Positions 56,020 through 64,000 of a stretch of DNA of 64,000 nt are shown here, piece by piece (within the stretch, counting starts at the first letter, position 1; every line of letters starts with the position of its first letter). A program made the position numbers and the translations under genes. Below the pieces are notes generated by a model. That model was given only the letters and a program-made list of their open reading frames with translations, made no database searches and had not been told where the DNA came from. The stretch lies in assembly GCA_023150375.1 (NCBI GenBank), contig JAKLLA010000003.1, positions 186,001 to 250,000 of the forward strand, in the 5' to 3' direction. This DNA is from Burkholderiaceae bacterium (GTDB taxonomy: Bacteria > Pseudomonadota > Gammaproteobacteria > Burkholderiales > Burkholderiaceae_C).

Positions 56020-56427
56020 TCAGCCCGCCGGGTGAGGCTGCGCGGGCGGCACCGGGCGGGCCGCCCGGGTCAGCCACAGCGCCAGACCCGCCAGGCCGAG
56101 CAGCATCAGCAGGCCGGCGCCCCAGACGATCCACAGCAGCGGCATCAGCCAGGCCATCGCACTGTCCACGCCCGGCCAGACGGCCTGCAGGCTCTCGAAC
56201 ATCGAGGCGACCAGGTCCAGCAGGCTGCGCAGCGCCTCCAGGTCGACCCACAGCGCCAGCCACTGCGGCAGCGGCCAGTCGGCCAGCACGCGGCCCCAGT
56301 CGTCGGGGGCGCCGCCGCTGCCCGAGAGCAGGCCGGCGGCCCAGCGCAGCAGCGCGGCGCCGGCCCAGCACAGGCCGGACCAGAACAGGGCCAGCAGACC
56401 GAACAGGGACCAGATCAGCGTTTTCAT
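56020..56427 (-). CDS. Hypothetical membrane protein
   Basis: A 135-residue protein with two or three hydrophobic segments: residues 4-35, an amphipathic middle with WPLPQWLALWVDLEALRSLLDLVASMF, and 93-122. It has many Trp and Leu residues and a Pro-rich tail. I do not recognise the family. It follows the cytochrome c gene on the same strand after 90 bases, and its own TGGGG-rich leader gives no clear promoter. Confidence 0.65.
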   Translation of the reverse strand: MKTLIWSLFGLLALFWSGLCWAGAALLRWAAGLLSGSGGAPDDWGRVLADWPLPQWLALWVDLEALRSLLDLVASMFESLQAVWPGVDSAMAWLMPLLWIVWGAGLLMLLGLAGLALWLTRAARPVPPAQPHPAG

Positions 56428-56517
56428 GGGGTGGGGCGCAGCGCGGCGCAGGTGAGAGACCGGGAAGAAGATCCTGCCTGCGCCGACGGGTTCCGTGGGC
56501 CCCGGGGGATTTGCAGG

Positions 56518-56907
56518 TCAGCGCACCAGCACCAGCAGCCAGTTGACCAGCATGCGCGCCTCCTCGGCGCTGATCGTCGCGGCGTTGGGCGGCATGGTCG
56601 CGGCACCGGTCTTGCCGACCCAGTGGCGCGCCTTCGGGTCGGCGCCGGTCATCACCGTGTCGGTGAGCTTGCGGTAGGCCACCGGGTCGTCGCGGTACTT
56701 CAGCGCCACCTCGCGCCAGGAGGGGGCGATCGGCGGCAGGCCGTCGGCCCGCGGCGGCTTGGGATCGATGCTGTGGCAGGCCATGCAGCCCTTGTCGGTG
56801 GCCAGTTGCCGCATCGCGGCGTCGTTTTCGGCGGGCGTGGCCTGGGCCATGAAGGGAATCGTGGCGAGCAGCAGGGCGGACAGCGTGGCAGGACGGAAGG
56901 GGTGCAT
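56518..56907 (-). CDS. Small periplasmic c-type cytochrome
   Basis: A 129-residue precursor. The signal peptide runs to about residue 23 (cleavage near AQA). The haem motif C-M-A-C-H is at about residues 41-45, followed by SIDPK. The distal haem ligand Met is in GAATMPPNAATIS at about 106. It belongs to the monohaem cytochrome c5/c551 class and carries electrons in the periplasm. The final segment AEEARMLVNWLLVL is the usual C-terminal helix. The ATG at 56907 gives the complete signal peptide. Confidence 0.9.
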   Translation of the reverse strand: MHPFRPATLSALLLATIPFMAQATPAENDAAMRQLATDKGCMACHSIDPKPPRADGLPPIAPSWREVALKYRDDPVAYRKLTDTVMTGADPKARHWVGKTGAATMPPNAATISAEEARMLVNWLLVLVR

Positions 56908-56985
56908 GGCAGGACGGGGAAAGGCGCGACGTGGGCAATCGCCCGGCCCCATTGTTCCACCGCGCCGGGTCAGCGGCACAGCGCC

Positions 56986-59900
56986 TCAGCGCCCTTGTCG
57001 CAGCGTCTGCCGCGCGGCGTCGAAATCGAAGCGGCGCACCTGAGCCTGCAGGGTGTCGAACTGCGCACCCAGACGGGCCTGCAAGTCCGCCGCGTGCGTC
57101 TCCAGAAGTGCCGTGGCGGCGATGTCGCCCTCGTGCAGCAGGGTGTCCAACGCTTCGAGCCAGGCCGCGGTCGTCGCGACCTCGGTGGCGGCGTCGGCGT
57201 CGGCGCCGGGCCGCGGCGGTGCAGGGCGCGCTGCCGGTGACGGGGCCTGGGATGCGGCCTGTGGTGCCGCCGGTGATTCCGCCCCTGTGGACGCAGCCGG
57301 CAGAACCTGCCGCAGGACCTGCAGGGCCTCGCGCAGGGCGGCCGCAGACGACTGCCAGTGGCGAGCGACCTGCGGGTCGGGGTCGCGCAGGCAGGCCTCG
57401 AGGTCGCCGGCCCGCTCGGCGAGGGTGGTCAGGCCCAGCGTGCTGCCGGCCCCGCGCAGCCGATGTGCCAGGTGTCGCAGGGCGCCGGCGGGCCCTTCGG
57501 CCGCCTGCGCACCGGCGGCCGCATCCAGCAGCGCGCAGGCGGGCGGCAGCTCGGCGGCGAACTGGCGCAGCAGGGCCAGGTACGAGCCGGTGCGACCGCG
57601 CACCGCACCCAGGCCGAAGTCCACATCCACCCCCGGCAGGGCCCGCAGCCGGGCCAGAACGGCCTCGTCGGCGGGGGCGGGTGGCGATCCGTTCGCGCCG
57701 GCACCCGGGGCGCCCGGCCCCCGGCCGTGCAGGCCGCGCGGGCGCGCCGGGCCGTCCGGCGCGCCCGGCGGGGGGGCATCGCCGGCCTGGTGCAGCCAGG
57801 CCTGCAGCGCGGCGTAGAGCTTCGCCGGCTCCACGGGCTTGGTCAGCATCTCGTTCATGCCGGCGTCCAGGCAGGCGCGGCGGTCCTCGGCAAAGGCATT
57901 GGCGGTCAACGCCAGGATGGGCACCTCGGCCCAGCCCGGCAGCCGGCGGATGGCCCGGGTGGCCTCGAGGCCGTCCATCTCGGGCATCTGCATATCCATC
58001 AGCACCAGGTCGAAGCGGCGTGCGCGGGCCTGCTCGAACGCCTGGCGGCCGTCGTGGGCGACCGTCACGTCCAGCCCCACGGCATGCAGCAGCTCCAGGG
58101 CCACCTCGACGTTGATCAGGTTGTCCTCGGCCAGCAGCACGCGGGCCCCGCGGTGCTGCCGGCGCAGGCCGGCCTCGGCATCGGCCAGGGGGTCGGCGGC
58201 GGGGGGCGCGGGCATGGGGCCATGGCCGCGCTGCAGCGGCACGTCGAACCAGAAGGTGCTGCCCTGCCCGGCGTGGCTGCGCACGCCCACCTCGCCGCCC
58301 ATCGCCTCGATCAGGCGGCGGGTCAGCGCCAGGCCCAGGCCGGTGCCGCCGAAACGGCGTGCGGTCGAGCCGTCGGCCTGCTCGAAGGCACGGAACAGCC
58401 GGGCCTGCTGCGCCTCGGTCAGCCCGATGCCGGTGTCGGCCACCTCGAAGCGCACCCGCAGCGCCTCGCCGTCCTGGAACAGCAGCAGGGCGCGCAGCGC
58501 GATCTCGCCGCGCACGGTGAACTTGACCGCGTTGCCGGCGAAGTTCAGCAGCGCCTGGCGCAGCCGGGTGGCATCGCCGCGCAGCCACAGCGGCACGCCG
58601 TCGGGGTCGATGTGCAGGCGCAGGCCCTTGGCCTCGGCGGCCTCGCGCACGATCGAGGCCACGTTGTCCAGCACCGCCGAGAGGTGGAAGTTGCGCTGCT
58701 CGAGTTCCAGCCGGCCGGCCTCGATCTTGGACAGGTCGAGCACATCGTCGACGATGGACAGCAGGTGCCGCCCGGCGCTTTCCATCTTCTCCAGCCGCTC
58801 GGCCTGCAGCGGCTCGAGGATGTCGCGGCGCAGCAGGTGGTTCAGGCCCAGGATGGCGTTCAGCGGCGTGCGGATCTCGTGCGACATGTTGGCCAGGAAG
58901 CTGCTCTTGGCCTGGTTGGCGGCCTCGGAGGCTTCCTTGGCCTGGAGCAGCTGGCGGTGCGTTTCCTGCAGGTCCTGCGTGCGCTCGGCCACGCGGGCCT
59001 CGAGGTCCTCGGTGAGGCGCTGCAGCGCGGCCTCGGCCTGCTTGCGCGGCGAGATGTCGCGGGTGATGGTGACGAACACGTCGCGCCCGCCGATGCGCGC
59101 GCTCTGCAGGCTGACCTCGGCGTCGAAGTGGCTGCCGTCCAGGCGGCGGTAGCGACTCTCGTAGACGACTTCCAGACGCTCGCCGGCCGGCAGCTGTTGC
59201 GCGAGCGTCTCGCGCGGGCGCAGGGTGTCGAAGTCCCAGAGGTGCAGCGCCGGCAGCTGTGCCATCGTGCCGCCGAGCATCTGCGCGAAGCGCTCGTTGG
59301 CCTCCAGCAGCCGGTAGCCGGCGTCGAAGATCGCGATGCCCTCGACCGCGTTGCGGATCAGGGTGCGGTGCCACTCGGCCTCGTTCTCCAGTGCGGTGCG
59401 CGCCGCCTTCTCGGCCGTGATGTCCTCCGAGATGCCGAGCAGGAACTCGGCCTCGCCGCGTTCGTTGCGCAGCGCCAGCTTGCGCGTGCGCAACAGGTGG
59501 CGCCGGCCGTCGCGGGTGGTGATCTCCTCCTCCTCGATCTCCATCACGCCGTCGCTGGCGAGCACCTCGCGGTCGCGGGCGATGAAGAAGTCGGCCTGCT
59601 CGCGGGGGAAGAAGTCGTGGTCGCTGCGGCCCAGCAGCTCGCCGCGCTGCCAGCCCAGCAGCTGCTCGCCGGCCTCGTTGAACAGCACGAAGCGCAGCTC
59701 GGCGGCCTCCTTCAGGAAGATCATGTTCGGGATGTGCTCGACGATCGAGTCGAGCAGCCGGCTGGTGGCCTGCAGCCGGGCGGCCTTGTCGTCGGCGTCG
59801 CGCAGCGCCTGCCGCCCGGTGGCCTGCAGCGCCAGCACGGCCGCGGCCAGCTCGTCGATCTCGTCGGGCCGGGCCGGCGCCGCTGCCGGGGCAGTCGGTG

Positions 59901-60522
59901 GGGTGCGGCGCAGGTCGTCGGGGGTGACGTTGCGCAGTTCCGCGGCCAGTGCCAGCAGGCGGCGCGTCAGCAGCCCCTGGTAGACCAGCGAGGACAGCAG
60001 CGCGATCAGGACGATCACCAGCGCATGGCCGCCGAAGCCCAGCGCCAGCTCGCGCACCCAGCCCTGACGCAGCGCGCCCAGGTCGGTGACCAGGGTGAGG
60101 GTGCCCAGCTCGCGGGTCTGGCCCTCCTCGACATGTCGCAGCGGCAGCGAGACCGCCAGCGTGTCGTCCGACAGGGCCTGACGGCGCACTTCCAGCGGGG
60201 CCATCCCGGTCTGCTCCAGGCGCACGGCAGCGACGTCGGGCAGGGCCTCCAGGCTGCGCAGCTGCAGCTCGACCTGCTTCTGGTCGAAGGCCCAGGCACT
60301 GCGCGCCAGCGACGGCAGCACGAAGGCGCCCATGGCCTGCAGGTTGGTCTGCAGCGCCTGGACGCGCTCGCGGTAGGTATGCACCGCCATCGCCGCGGCC
60401 ACCAGCAGCGAGCTCAGGCCGCCGACCAGCAGGGTGCCCAGCAGCAGCCGGCGCGCCACGCGGCTGCGCAGGCCGAGGCGGTCCAGCCAGCCCGGGATGC
60501 AGTGCGCTGCGGCGTCGGCCAC
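56986..60522 (-). CDS. Hybrid histidine kinase with PAS, receiver and Hpt domains
   Basis: A 1178-residue membrane sensor. Two helices at about 27-47 and 162-184 flank a periplasmic domain. Then two PAS domains (about 255-385 and 390-515), a coiled coil, HisKA with the phospho-acceptor His in [10 protein letters not shown] (about 546) and the ATPase domain with DTGIGL (about 697) and GTGLGLA (about 727) follow. A receiver with LLAEDN (about 797) and phospho-Asp in [13 protein letters not shown] (about 842), and an Hpt domain with His in AHRLRGAG (about 1019), complete the relay. No DNA-binding output is attached. The start is a GTG at 60522, 11 bases after the stop of the binding-protein gene, so the two are an operon. 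Confidence 0.9.
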   Translation of the reverse strand: MADAAAHCIPGWLDRLGLRSRVARRLLLGTLLVGGLSSLLVAAAMAVHTYRERVQALQTNLQAMGAFVLPSLARSAWAFDQKQVELQLRSLEALPDVAAVRLEQTGMAPLEVRRQALSDDTLAVSLPLRHVEEGQTRELGTLTLVTDLGALRQGWVRELALGFGGHALVIVLIALLSSLVYQGLLTRRLLALAAELRNVTPDDLRRTPPTAPAAAPARPDEIDELAAAVLALQATGRQALRDADDKAARLQATSRLLDSIVEHIPNMIFLKEAAELRFVLFNEAGEQLLGWQRGELLGRSDHDFFPREQADFFIARDREVLASDGVMEIEEEEITTRDGRRHLLRTRKLALRNERGEAEFLLGISEDITAEKAARTALENEAEWHRTLIRNAVEGIAIFDAGYRLLEANERFAQMLGGTMAQLPALHLWDFDTLRPRETLAQQLPAGERLEVVYESRYRRLDGSHFDAEVSLQSARIGGRDVFVTITRDISPRKQAEAALQRLTEDLEARVAERTQDLQETHRQLLQAKEASEAANQAKSSFLANMSHEIRTPLNAILGLNHLLRRDILEPLQAERLEKMESAGRHLLSIVDDVLDLSKIEAGRLELEQRNFHLSAVLDNVASIVREAAEAKGLRLHIDPDGVPLWLRGDATRLRQALLNFAGNAVKFTVRGEIALRALLLFQDGEALRVRFEVADTGIGLTEAQQARLFRAFEQADGSTARRFGGTGLGLALTRRLIEAMGGEVGVRSHAGQGSTFWFDVPLQRGHGPMPAPPAADPLADAEAGLRRQHRGARVLLAEDNLINVEVALELLHAVGLDVTVAHDGRQAFEQARARRFDLVLMDMQMPEMDGLEATRAIRRLPGWAEVPILALTANAFAEDRRACLDAGMNEMLTKPVEPAKLYAALQAWLHQAGDAPPPGAPDGPARPRGLHGRGPGAPGAGANGSPPAPADEAVLARLRALPGVDVDFGLGAVRGRTGSYLALLRQFAAELPPACALLDAAAGAQAAEGPAGALRHLAHRLRGAGSTLGLTTLAERAGDLEACLRDPDPQVARHWQSSAAALREALQVLRQVLPAASTGAESPAAPQAASQAPSPAARPAPPRPGADADAATEVATTAAWLEALDTLLHEGDIAATALLETHAADLQARLGAQFDTLQAQVRRFDFDAARQTLRQGR

Positions 60523-60533
60523 GGTGGCGTCGT

Positions 60534-61295
60534 TCAGGGGCCGGTGTGTGCGGCGGTGAGCAGACGCTGGTAGCTGCCGTCGACCTTCATCTCGCGCAGC
60601 GCCTGGGCGAGCCGCGGCACCAGGGCCTCGTGCCGGCGGTGCAGGTACAGGTACATGTCCACGTCCTTCAGCGCGGGCGACAGCGGGGCGATGCCGCGCA
60701 GGCCCAGCTCGCGCACCAGCGCCACGCCGTCGGCCCGCGTGTACAGCGCCAGCTGCACGCGCCCGCTGTCGAGCATGCGGAACATCTGCTCCGGCTGGTC
60801 GACCTGCGTGACCAGGCGCGCCTTCGTCGCCGCGTTGGCCTCGAACATCTTCCAGCCGAGGATGAAGGCGACGCTGTAGGGCTGCAGGCTGTCCCAGCCC
60901 TGGTCGAGACGGATCGAGGCATCCTTGGCGAAGGCGACGAAGCTCACGCCCAGGAAGCGCTCCGGCACCTGCACCAGATTCGGGTACTGCGCCGCGAGGC
61001 CCGCCACGCGCAGGCCCTCGCCGTCGATCTCGCCGAGGTTGGCCGAATGCAGCGAGCGCTCCGAGGGCAGCGTCACCATCCTGAACTCGAGCCCGATGCG
61101 GCGGAAGGCCTCGCCTGCCAGGGCCTGCAGTGCGCGGCGGTCCAGCGGCGTGTTGTTGGTGCTGATCGTGACGACCGGCGCGGCGTCGGGGGCCTGCGGC
61201 TGGGCCAGGGCGGCGGTCCACGGCAGCGCACAGGCCAGCGTCAGGGTCAGCGCCCGGCCGGCGGCCAGGCAGAGGATGCGACGGGCAAGGGACAT
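60534..61295 (-). CDS. Periplasmic solute-binding protein (SBP_bac_3 type)
   Basis: A 253-residue exported protein with a signal peptide to about residue 31. The mature part shows the family-3 binding-protein fold: [45 protein letters not shown], and [15 protein letters not shown]. No transporter genes are adjacent; instead the next gene is a hybrid histidine kinase. It therefore probably presents a ligand to that sensor rather than to a permease. The ATG at 61295 follows a CACCTGCAGGTG palindrome that also supplies AGGTG as ribosome-binding site. Confidence 0.85.
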   Translation of the reverse strand: MSLARRILCLAAGRALTLTLACALPWTAALAQPQAPDAAPVVTISTNNTPLDRRALQALAGEAFRRIGLEFRMVTLPSERSLHSANLGEIDGEGLRVAGLAAQYPNLVQVPERFLGVSFVAFAKDASIRLDQGWDSLQPYSVAFILGWKMFEANAATKARLVTQVDQPEQMFRMLDSGRVQLALYTRADGVALVRELGLRGIAPLSPALKDVDMYLYLHRRHEALVPRLAQALREMKVDGSYQRLLTAAHTGP

Positions 61296-61309
61296 GGCAC
61301 CTGCAGGTG

Positions 61310-61349
61310 AAAAAAGCGAGCCCGGCCGGCGCAATGTCACCCCGGCCGG
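61310..61349 (-). terminator. Rho-independent terminator after lutB
   Basis: On the minus strand CCGGCCGG (61342-61349), a 12-base loop and a second CCGGCCGG (61322-61329) form a stem. A T6 tract follows at 61310-61315. It lies 136 bases past the lutB stop and just before the binding-protein gene. Confidence 0.6.
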
Positions 61350-61485
61350 CGATGCTGTCGATTGTCCGTCAGCCGCACCCGCCCCGGCTTCCGGGGGGAC
61401 GGCCCGCGGCGCACAGCCGTTGCAGGTGCACGGCTTCGGCGCGGCGCGTGCATGGGTGCCGGGCGCCGTGCCTGTGCGGCGGGCC

Positions 61486-62970
61486 TCAGCGGGGCGTCGC
61501 CGCGGGGTCGGCGTCCCGCTCGGCCAGCCGTTCGCGCAGCCCCTTTGCGGCCAGCGTCATCGGGGTGCGGTGCGCCGTCCAGCCGCCCTGCCAGGACGGC
61601 GTCAGGCTGCGCAGGCGCCGGCCGATCGCCACCGCACGCCGGTACAGCGCTGGGTGCTCGTTCATCCAGGCCCAGGCGCGCCAGGCCAGGGCCTCCTTCC
61701 AGTCCTTGGCACTGGCCTGGCCGCCCAGCGGTTCGTGGCCCGGCTCGGGGTCGTGCTTGGCGGCGCGGCGCAGCTGCATCAGCAGCTCGGGGATCGGGAT
61801 GCCCACCGGGCAGACCTCGGCGCAGGCGCCGCACAGGCTGCTGGCGGTGGGCAGGTCCTGGGTGGGTTCCAGGCCGAGCAGGTGCGGCGAGATGATCGAG
61901 CCGATCGGCCCCGGGTAGGTGGTGCCGTAGGCCAGTCCGCCGATGCGCGCGTAGACCGGGCAGTGGTTCATGCAGGCGCCGCAGCGGATGCACTGCAGCG
62001 TGGCGCGGAAGTCGGCATCGCGCCAGGCCTGGCTGCGGCCGTTGTCCAGCAGCACCAGGTGCACCTCCTTCGGCCCGTCCAGCTCGCCCGGGCGGCGCGG
62101 CCCGGTGATGGCGTTGAAGTAGGTGGTGACCGCCTGGCCGGTGGCCGAGCGCGTGAGCAGGCTGAACAGCGGGAGCACGTGCTCGAAGCGCTCCACCACC
62201 TTCTCGATGCCGGTGATGGCGATGTGCACCTCGGGCACGGTGGTGCACATGCGGCCGTTGCCCTCGTTCTCGACGAGACACAGCGTGCCGGTCTCGGCGA
62301 CCAGGAAGTTGACGCCCGAGACGCCCACCTTGGCGTCTCGGAACTGATTGCGCAGCACGCGCCGCCCGATGGCGATCAGCGCATCGACGTCCTCGGTGTA
62401 GGGCGTGTCGGGGATCTCCTGGGCGAACAGCGCGGCGATCTGCTGCTTGGTCTTGTGGATCGCCGGCATGATGATGTGGCTCGGCCGCTCGCCGGCGAGC
62501 TGGACGATGTACTCGCCCATGTCCGACTCCAGGCAGTCCACGCCCTGCTCGGCCATGCGGTGGTTCAGCTCGATCTCCTCGCTGACCATCGACTTGCCCT
62601 TGATCATCCCCTTGGCGTCGTGCGTACGGGCGATGGCCAGGAAGATCGCGTTGGCCTCTTCGGGGGTGGCCGCCCAGTGCACCTGCACGCCGCGCGCGGT
62701 CAGGTTCTGCTCCAGCTGCTCCAGCAGGTCGGGCAGGCGCGACAGGCTGTAGCGGCGGATCGCCTCGCCGACGCCGCGCAGCGCGTCGAAGGCCGCGGTG
62801 TCGCTGAAGTGGCCGGCGCGCTTGGCCTGCAGGAAGTCCATCGCGCTGCGAAAGCTCGCGCGCAAGTGGGCGTCGCTCACCGCCTCGGAGGTGTTGGCCT
62901 TGAAGTGGCGCGGATCGACGAAGTGCAGCGGCGCGGCGGTGGCGGCGGAGGAATGGGATGCAGCGCTCAT
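61486..62970 (-). CDS. lutB: LutB, L-lactate oxidation iron-sulfur protein
   Basis: Iron-sulfur subunit of the LutABC system that oxidises L-lactate to pyruvate. The 494-residue protein has the LUD domain (about 70-295) with GMIKGKSMVSEEIELNHRM and NFLVAETGTLCLVENEGNGRM. Two 4Fe-4S clusters are bound by CIRCGACMNHCPVY (about 312) and CGACAEVCPVGIP (about 362). The C-terminal tail carries a conserved helix WAWMNEHPALYR. Its start overlaps the lutC stop by 4 bases. A terminator follows. Confidence 0.95.
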   Translation of the reverse strand: MSAASHSSAATAAPLHFVDPRHFKANTSEAVSDAHLRASFRSAMDFLQAKRAGHFSDTAAFDALRGVGEAIRRYSLSRLPDLLEQLEQNLTARGVQVHWAATPEEANAIFLAIARTHDAKGMIKGKSMVSEEIELNHRMAEQGVDCLESDMGEYIVQLAGERPSHIIMPAIHKTKQQIAALFAQEIPDTPYTEDVDALIAIGRRVLRNQFRDAKVGVSGVNFLVAETGTLCLVENEGNGRMCTTVPEVHIAITGIEKVVERFEHVLPLFSLLTRSATGQAVTTYFNAITGPRRPGELDGPKEVHLVLLDNGRSQAWRDADFRATLQCIRCGACMNHCPVYARIGGLAYGTTYPGPIGSIISPHLLGLEPTQDLPTASSLCGACAEVCPVGIPIPELLMQLRRAAKHDPEPGHEPLGGQASAKDWKEALAWRAWAWMNEHPALYRRAVAIGRRLRSLTPSWQGGWTAHRTPMTLAAKGLRERLAERDADPAATPR

Positions 62971-63701
62971 GCGGCAGCTCCTGGCGCGGCGGCCGAGGTC
63001 ATCGGGGCGGTCAGGTCGTCGACGAGGACGATCACCAGCGCCTTCGGGCCGTGGGCGCCGAAGGCCAGCACCTGCTGGATGTCGGCGGTCTTGGACGGGC
63101 CGGTGACCAGCAGCAGGTTGGTCGGCATGGCGGCTTCGGGCGCCAGGGTGCGCAGCGCGGCGGGCAGGCCGGCGTAGAGCGTGCTGGCGCGCAGCAGCGC
63201 CACGTGCAGCGGCGGCACGAGCGAGAGCGTGCGCGGCTCGTCGGCGCCCGGGCGCAGCACCAGCGTGCCGGTGTCGGCGATGCCGGCCTCTGTGAAGGTG
63301 AAGCCGGCGTCGATGCGGTCGAACAGCTCGCCCTTCCACTGTTCGATCGGGCGGTCGAAGACGGTCATCTGGAGGCCCTGCAGGGCGGCGGCCAGGTCGG
63401 GTCGGGCCGCCGCAGCGCGACCCAGCACGAGGCGGCGCACGCCCCGCGCCTCGAGCGCCGCGCGCACCGCCTGCGGCCAGTCGGCGGGGCGGGCGTGCAG
63501 CACGTCGGCGCGCCAGCCGCGCGCCGCGGCCTCGAAGGGCGCGACCAGCGTGGCCGGGTCGATGCGCTCGCCCAGGCTGCCGTGGCCGAAGGGGCCCTGC
63601 AGGTAGGCGTCGAGGCTGGGCGCGGGCAGGGCGGTGGTGGGTACGCCGCGCAGTCGGCCGAGGATCCGGCTGCGCGCGGCGAGGGTGTTCGGGATCGTCA
63701 T
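62967..63701 (-). CDS. lutC: LutC, L-lactate utilisation protein
   Basis: A 244-residue LUD-domain protein, the third subunit of the LutABC lactate oxidation complex. Visible are ILGRLRG at the N-terminus, DAGFTFTEAGIADTGTLVLRPGADEPRTLSLVPPLHV (the LUD core) at about 132, and LLLVTGPSKTADIQQVLAFGAHGPK near the end. It overlaps lutB by 4 bases and lies 26 bases after lutA. The ATG has GGTTCC-type weak ribosome binding upstream. Confidence 0.94.
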   Translation of the reverse strand: MTIPNTLAARSRILGRLRGVPTTALPAPSLDAYLQGPFGHGSLGERIDPATLVAPFEAAARGWRADVLHARPADWPQAVRAALEARGVRRLVLGRAAAARPDLAAALQGLQMTVFDRPIEQWKGELFDRIDAGFTFTEAGIADTGTLVLRPGADEPRTLSLVPPLHVALLRASTLYAGLPAALRTLAPEAAMPTNLLLVTGPSKTADIQQVLAFGAHGPKALVIVLVDDLTAPMTSAAAPGAAA

Positions 63702-63727
63702 CGTGGGTTCCGGTCGGATCGGCGGGT

Positions 63728-64000
63728 TCAGTCGGTCACCACCCGGGCCGCGTCGGGGGCGCCGAGCACGCGCTCGCGCAGGAAGCTGGCCAGGTGCACG
63801 CAGCGCGGCAGGGCTTCGCCGCCGGCGCGGCGCTTCTCGGCGGCGTGGTGCAGGTTCAGCAGGCAGCCGCAGTCGGCGCTGACCAGCACCTCGGCGCCGG
63901 TGGCGGCCACGGCGTCGAGCTTGTCGTTCACCATCGCGCCGGAGATCGCCGGGTGGCGGGCCGAGAAGGTGCCGCCGAAGCCGCAGCACTCGGCCACCCG
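63728..64000 (-). CDS. lutA: LutA, C-terminal part only
   Basis: The last 90 or so residues of the (Fe-S)-binding CCG-domain subunit of LutABC. The second CCG motif is complete: E-C-C-G-F-G-G-T-F near the edge, then ADCGCLLNLH about 35 residues on. The frame remains open at base 64000, so the start lies outside. An internal GTG near 63997 is not the real start. Confidence 0.93.
   Translation of the reverse strand, partial: RVAECCGFGGTFSARHPAISGAMVNDKLDAVAATGAEVLVSADCGCLLNLHHAAEKRRAGGEALPRCVHLASFLRERVLGAPDAARVVTD

Noticed and set aside
56986-61221. Reading the hybrid kinase frame back to 61221
   Set aside because: The frame is open only because of GC bias. The region encodes the binding protein in another frame, and the GTG at 60522 gives the kinase's first membrane helix.

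Overview
The window is a contiguous stretch of a very GC-rich (roughly 70%) bacterial chromosome. Gene content and protein style (RpoN with an ARRTVAKYRE box, LptAB, LutABC, an hpa meta-cleavage cluster, a double-length UvrA paralogue, a DUF3455/ECF sigma unit, LivKGFHM-type transporters) point to a betaproteobacterium of the order Burkholderiales, most like the Leptothrix/Sphaerotilus/Rubrivivax/Ideonella group. That placement is inference; no 16S or other marker lies here. I see no rRNA, tRNA, CRISPR array, insertion sequence or prophage. No gene-free stretch exceeds 300 bases. The longest gaps, 41411-41669 and 31390-31643, hold a predicted sigma-54 control region and a strong hairpin respectively.

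Layout. 1-2885 (minus): an alpha/beta hydrolase cut by the window edge, a thioredoxin-like [2Fe-2S] ferredoxin, a VanZ-family membrane protein, a HemJ-like membrane protein and a PsiF-repeat protein. 3052-4386 (minus): a Ser/Thr protein kinase fused to a cyclic-nucleotide-binding domain. 4514-10690 (plus): argS, a SPOR-domain protein, dsbA, lptA, lptB and rpoN, a housekeeping run for translation, envelope assembly and sigma-54. 11195-18153: hpaR, divergent from hpaG1-hpaG2-hpaE-hpaD-hpaF-hpaH-hpaI, a nearly complete homoprotocatechuate (3,4-dihydroxyphenylacetate) meta-cleavage pathway ending in pyruvate and succinate semialdehyde. It is followed by a class II aldolase-like gene, a ketopantoate-reductase-like gene and, on the other strand, a second FAH-type hydratase. 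The 44-60 bp hpaR/hpaG1 spacer carries a sigma-70-like promoter overlapped by a perfect 8-9-8 inverted repeat, the probable HpaR operator.

21015-31389: accessory genes, namely a DUF3455 lipoprotein with an ECF sigma/anti-sigma pair, a double-thioredoxin protein, a DUF1810 protein, a methyltransferase, a PQQ-like beta-propeller lipoprotein, a Gfo/Idh/MocA oxidoreductase, a dienelactone hydrolase and a GNAT enzyme. 31644-35192: a 1182-residue protein with a long Ala/Pro/Arg-rich disordered N-terminus, a SWIM zinc motif and a degenerate SNF2-type helicase core. 35379-41410: a putative sugar O-methyltransferase, a 2-hydroxychromene-2-carboxylate isomerase-like protein, a CbiM-like membrane protein whose end overlaps an antisense TPR-GGDEF diguanylate cyclase, a monooxygenase-fold protein and a PhnD-like binding protein without a signal peptide.

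41670-50042: a branched-chain-amino-acid-type ABC transporter (Tat-exported binding protein, two ATPases, two permeases) followed by an alpha/beta hydrolase and a 2,4-dienoyl-CoA reductase. A -24/-12 promoter with upstream TGTCCG/CGGACA palindromes precedes it, suggesting RpoN control by an activator not encoded in this window. 50144-55918: a 1924-residue tandem UvrA with four ATPase domains. 56020-61295 (minus): a small membrane protein, a cytochrome c, and a periplasmic binding protein plus hybrid histidine kinase signalling pair. 61486-64000 (minus): lutB, lutC and the end of lutA for L-lactate oxidation.

Two window-wide patterns stand out. Several genes have a TANNNT-like -10 hexamer placed so that transcription should start at the A of the ATG (predicted leaderless mRNAs). 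In addition, a GC-rich hairpin repeat about 75 bp long sits directly after the stop codons of hpaD, hpaH and livF.
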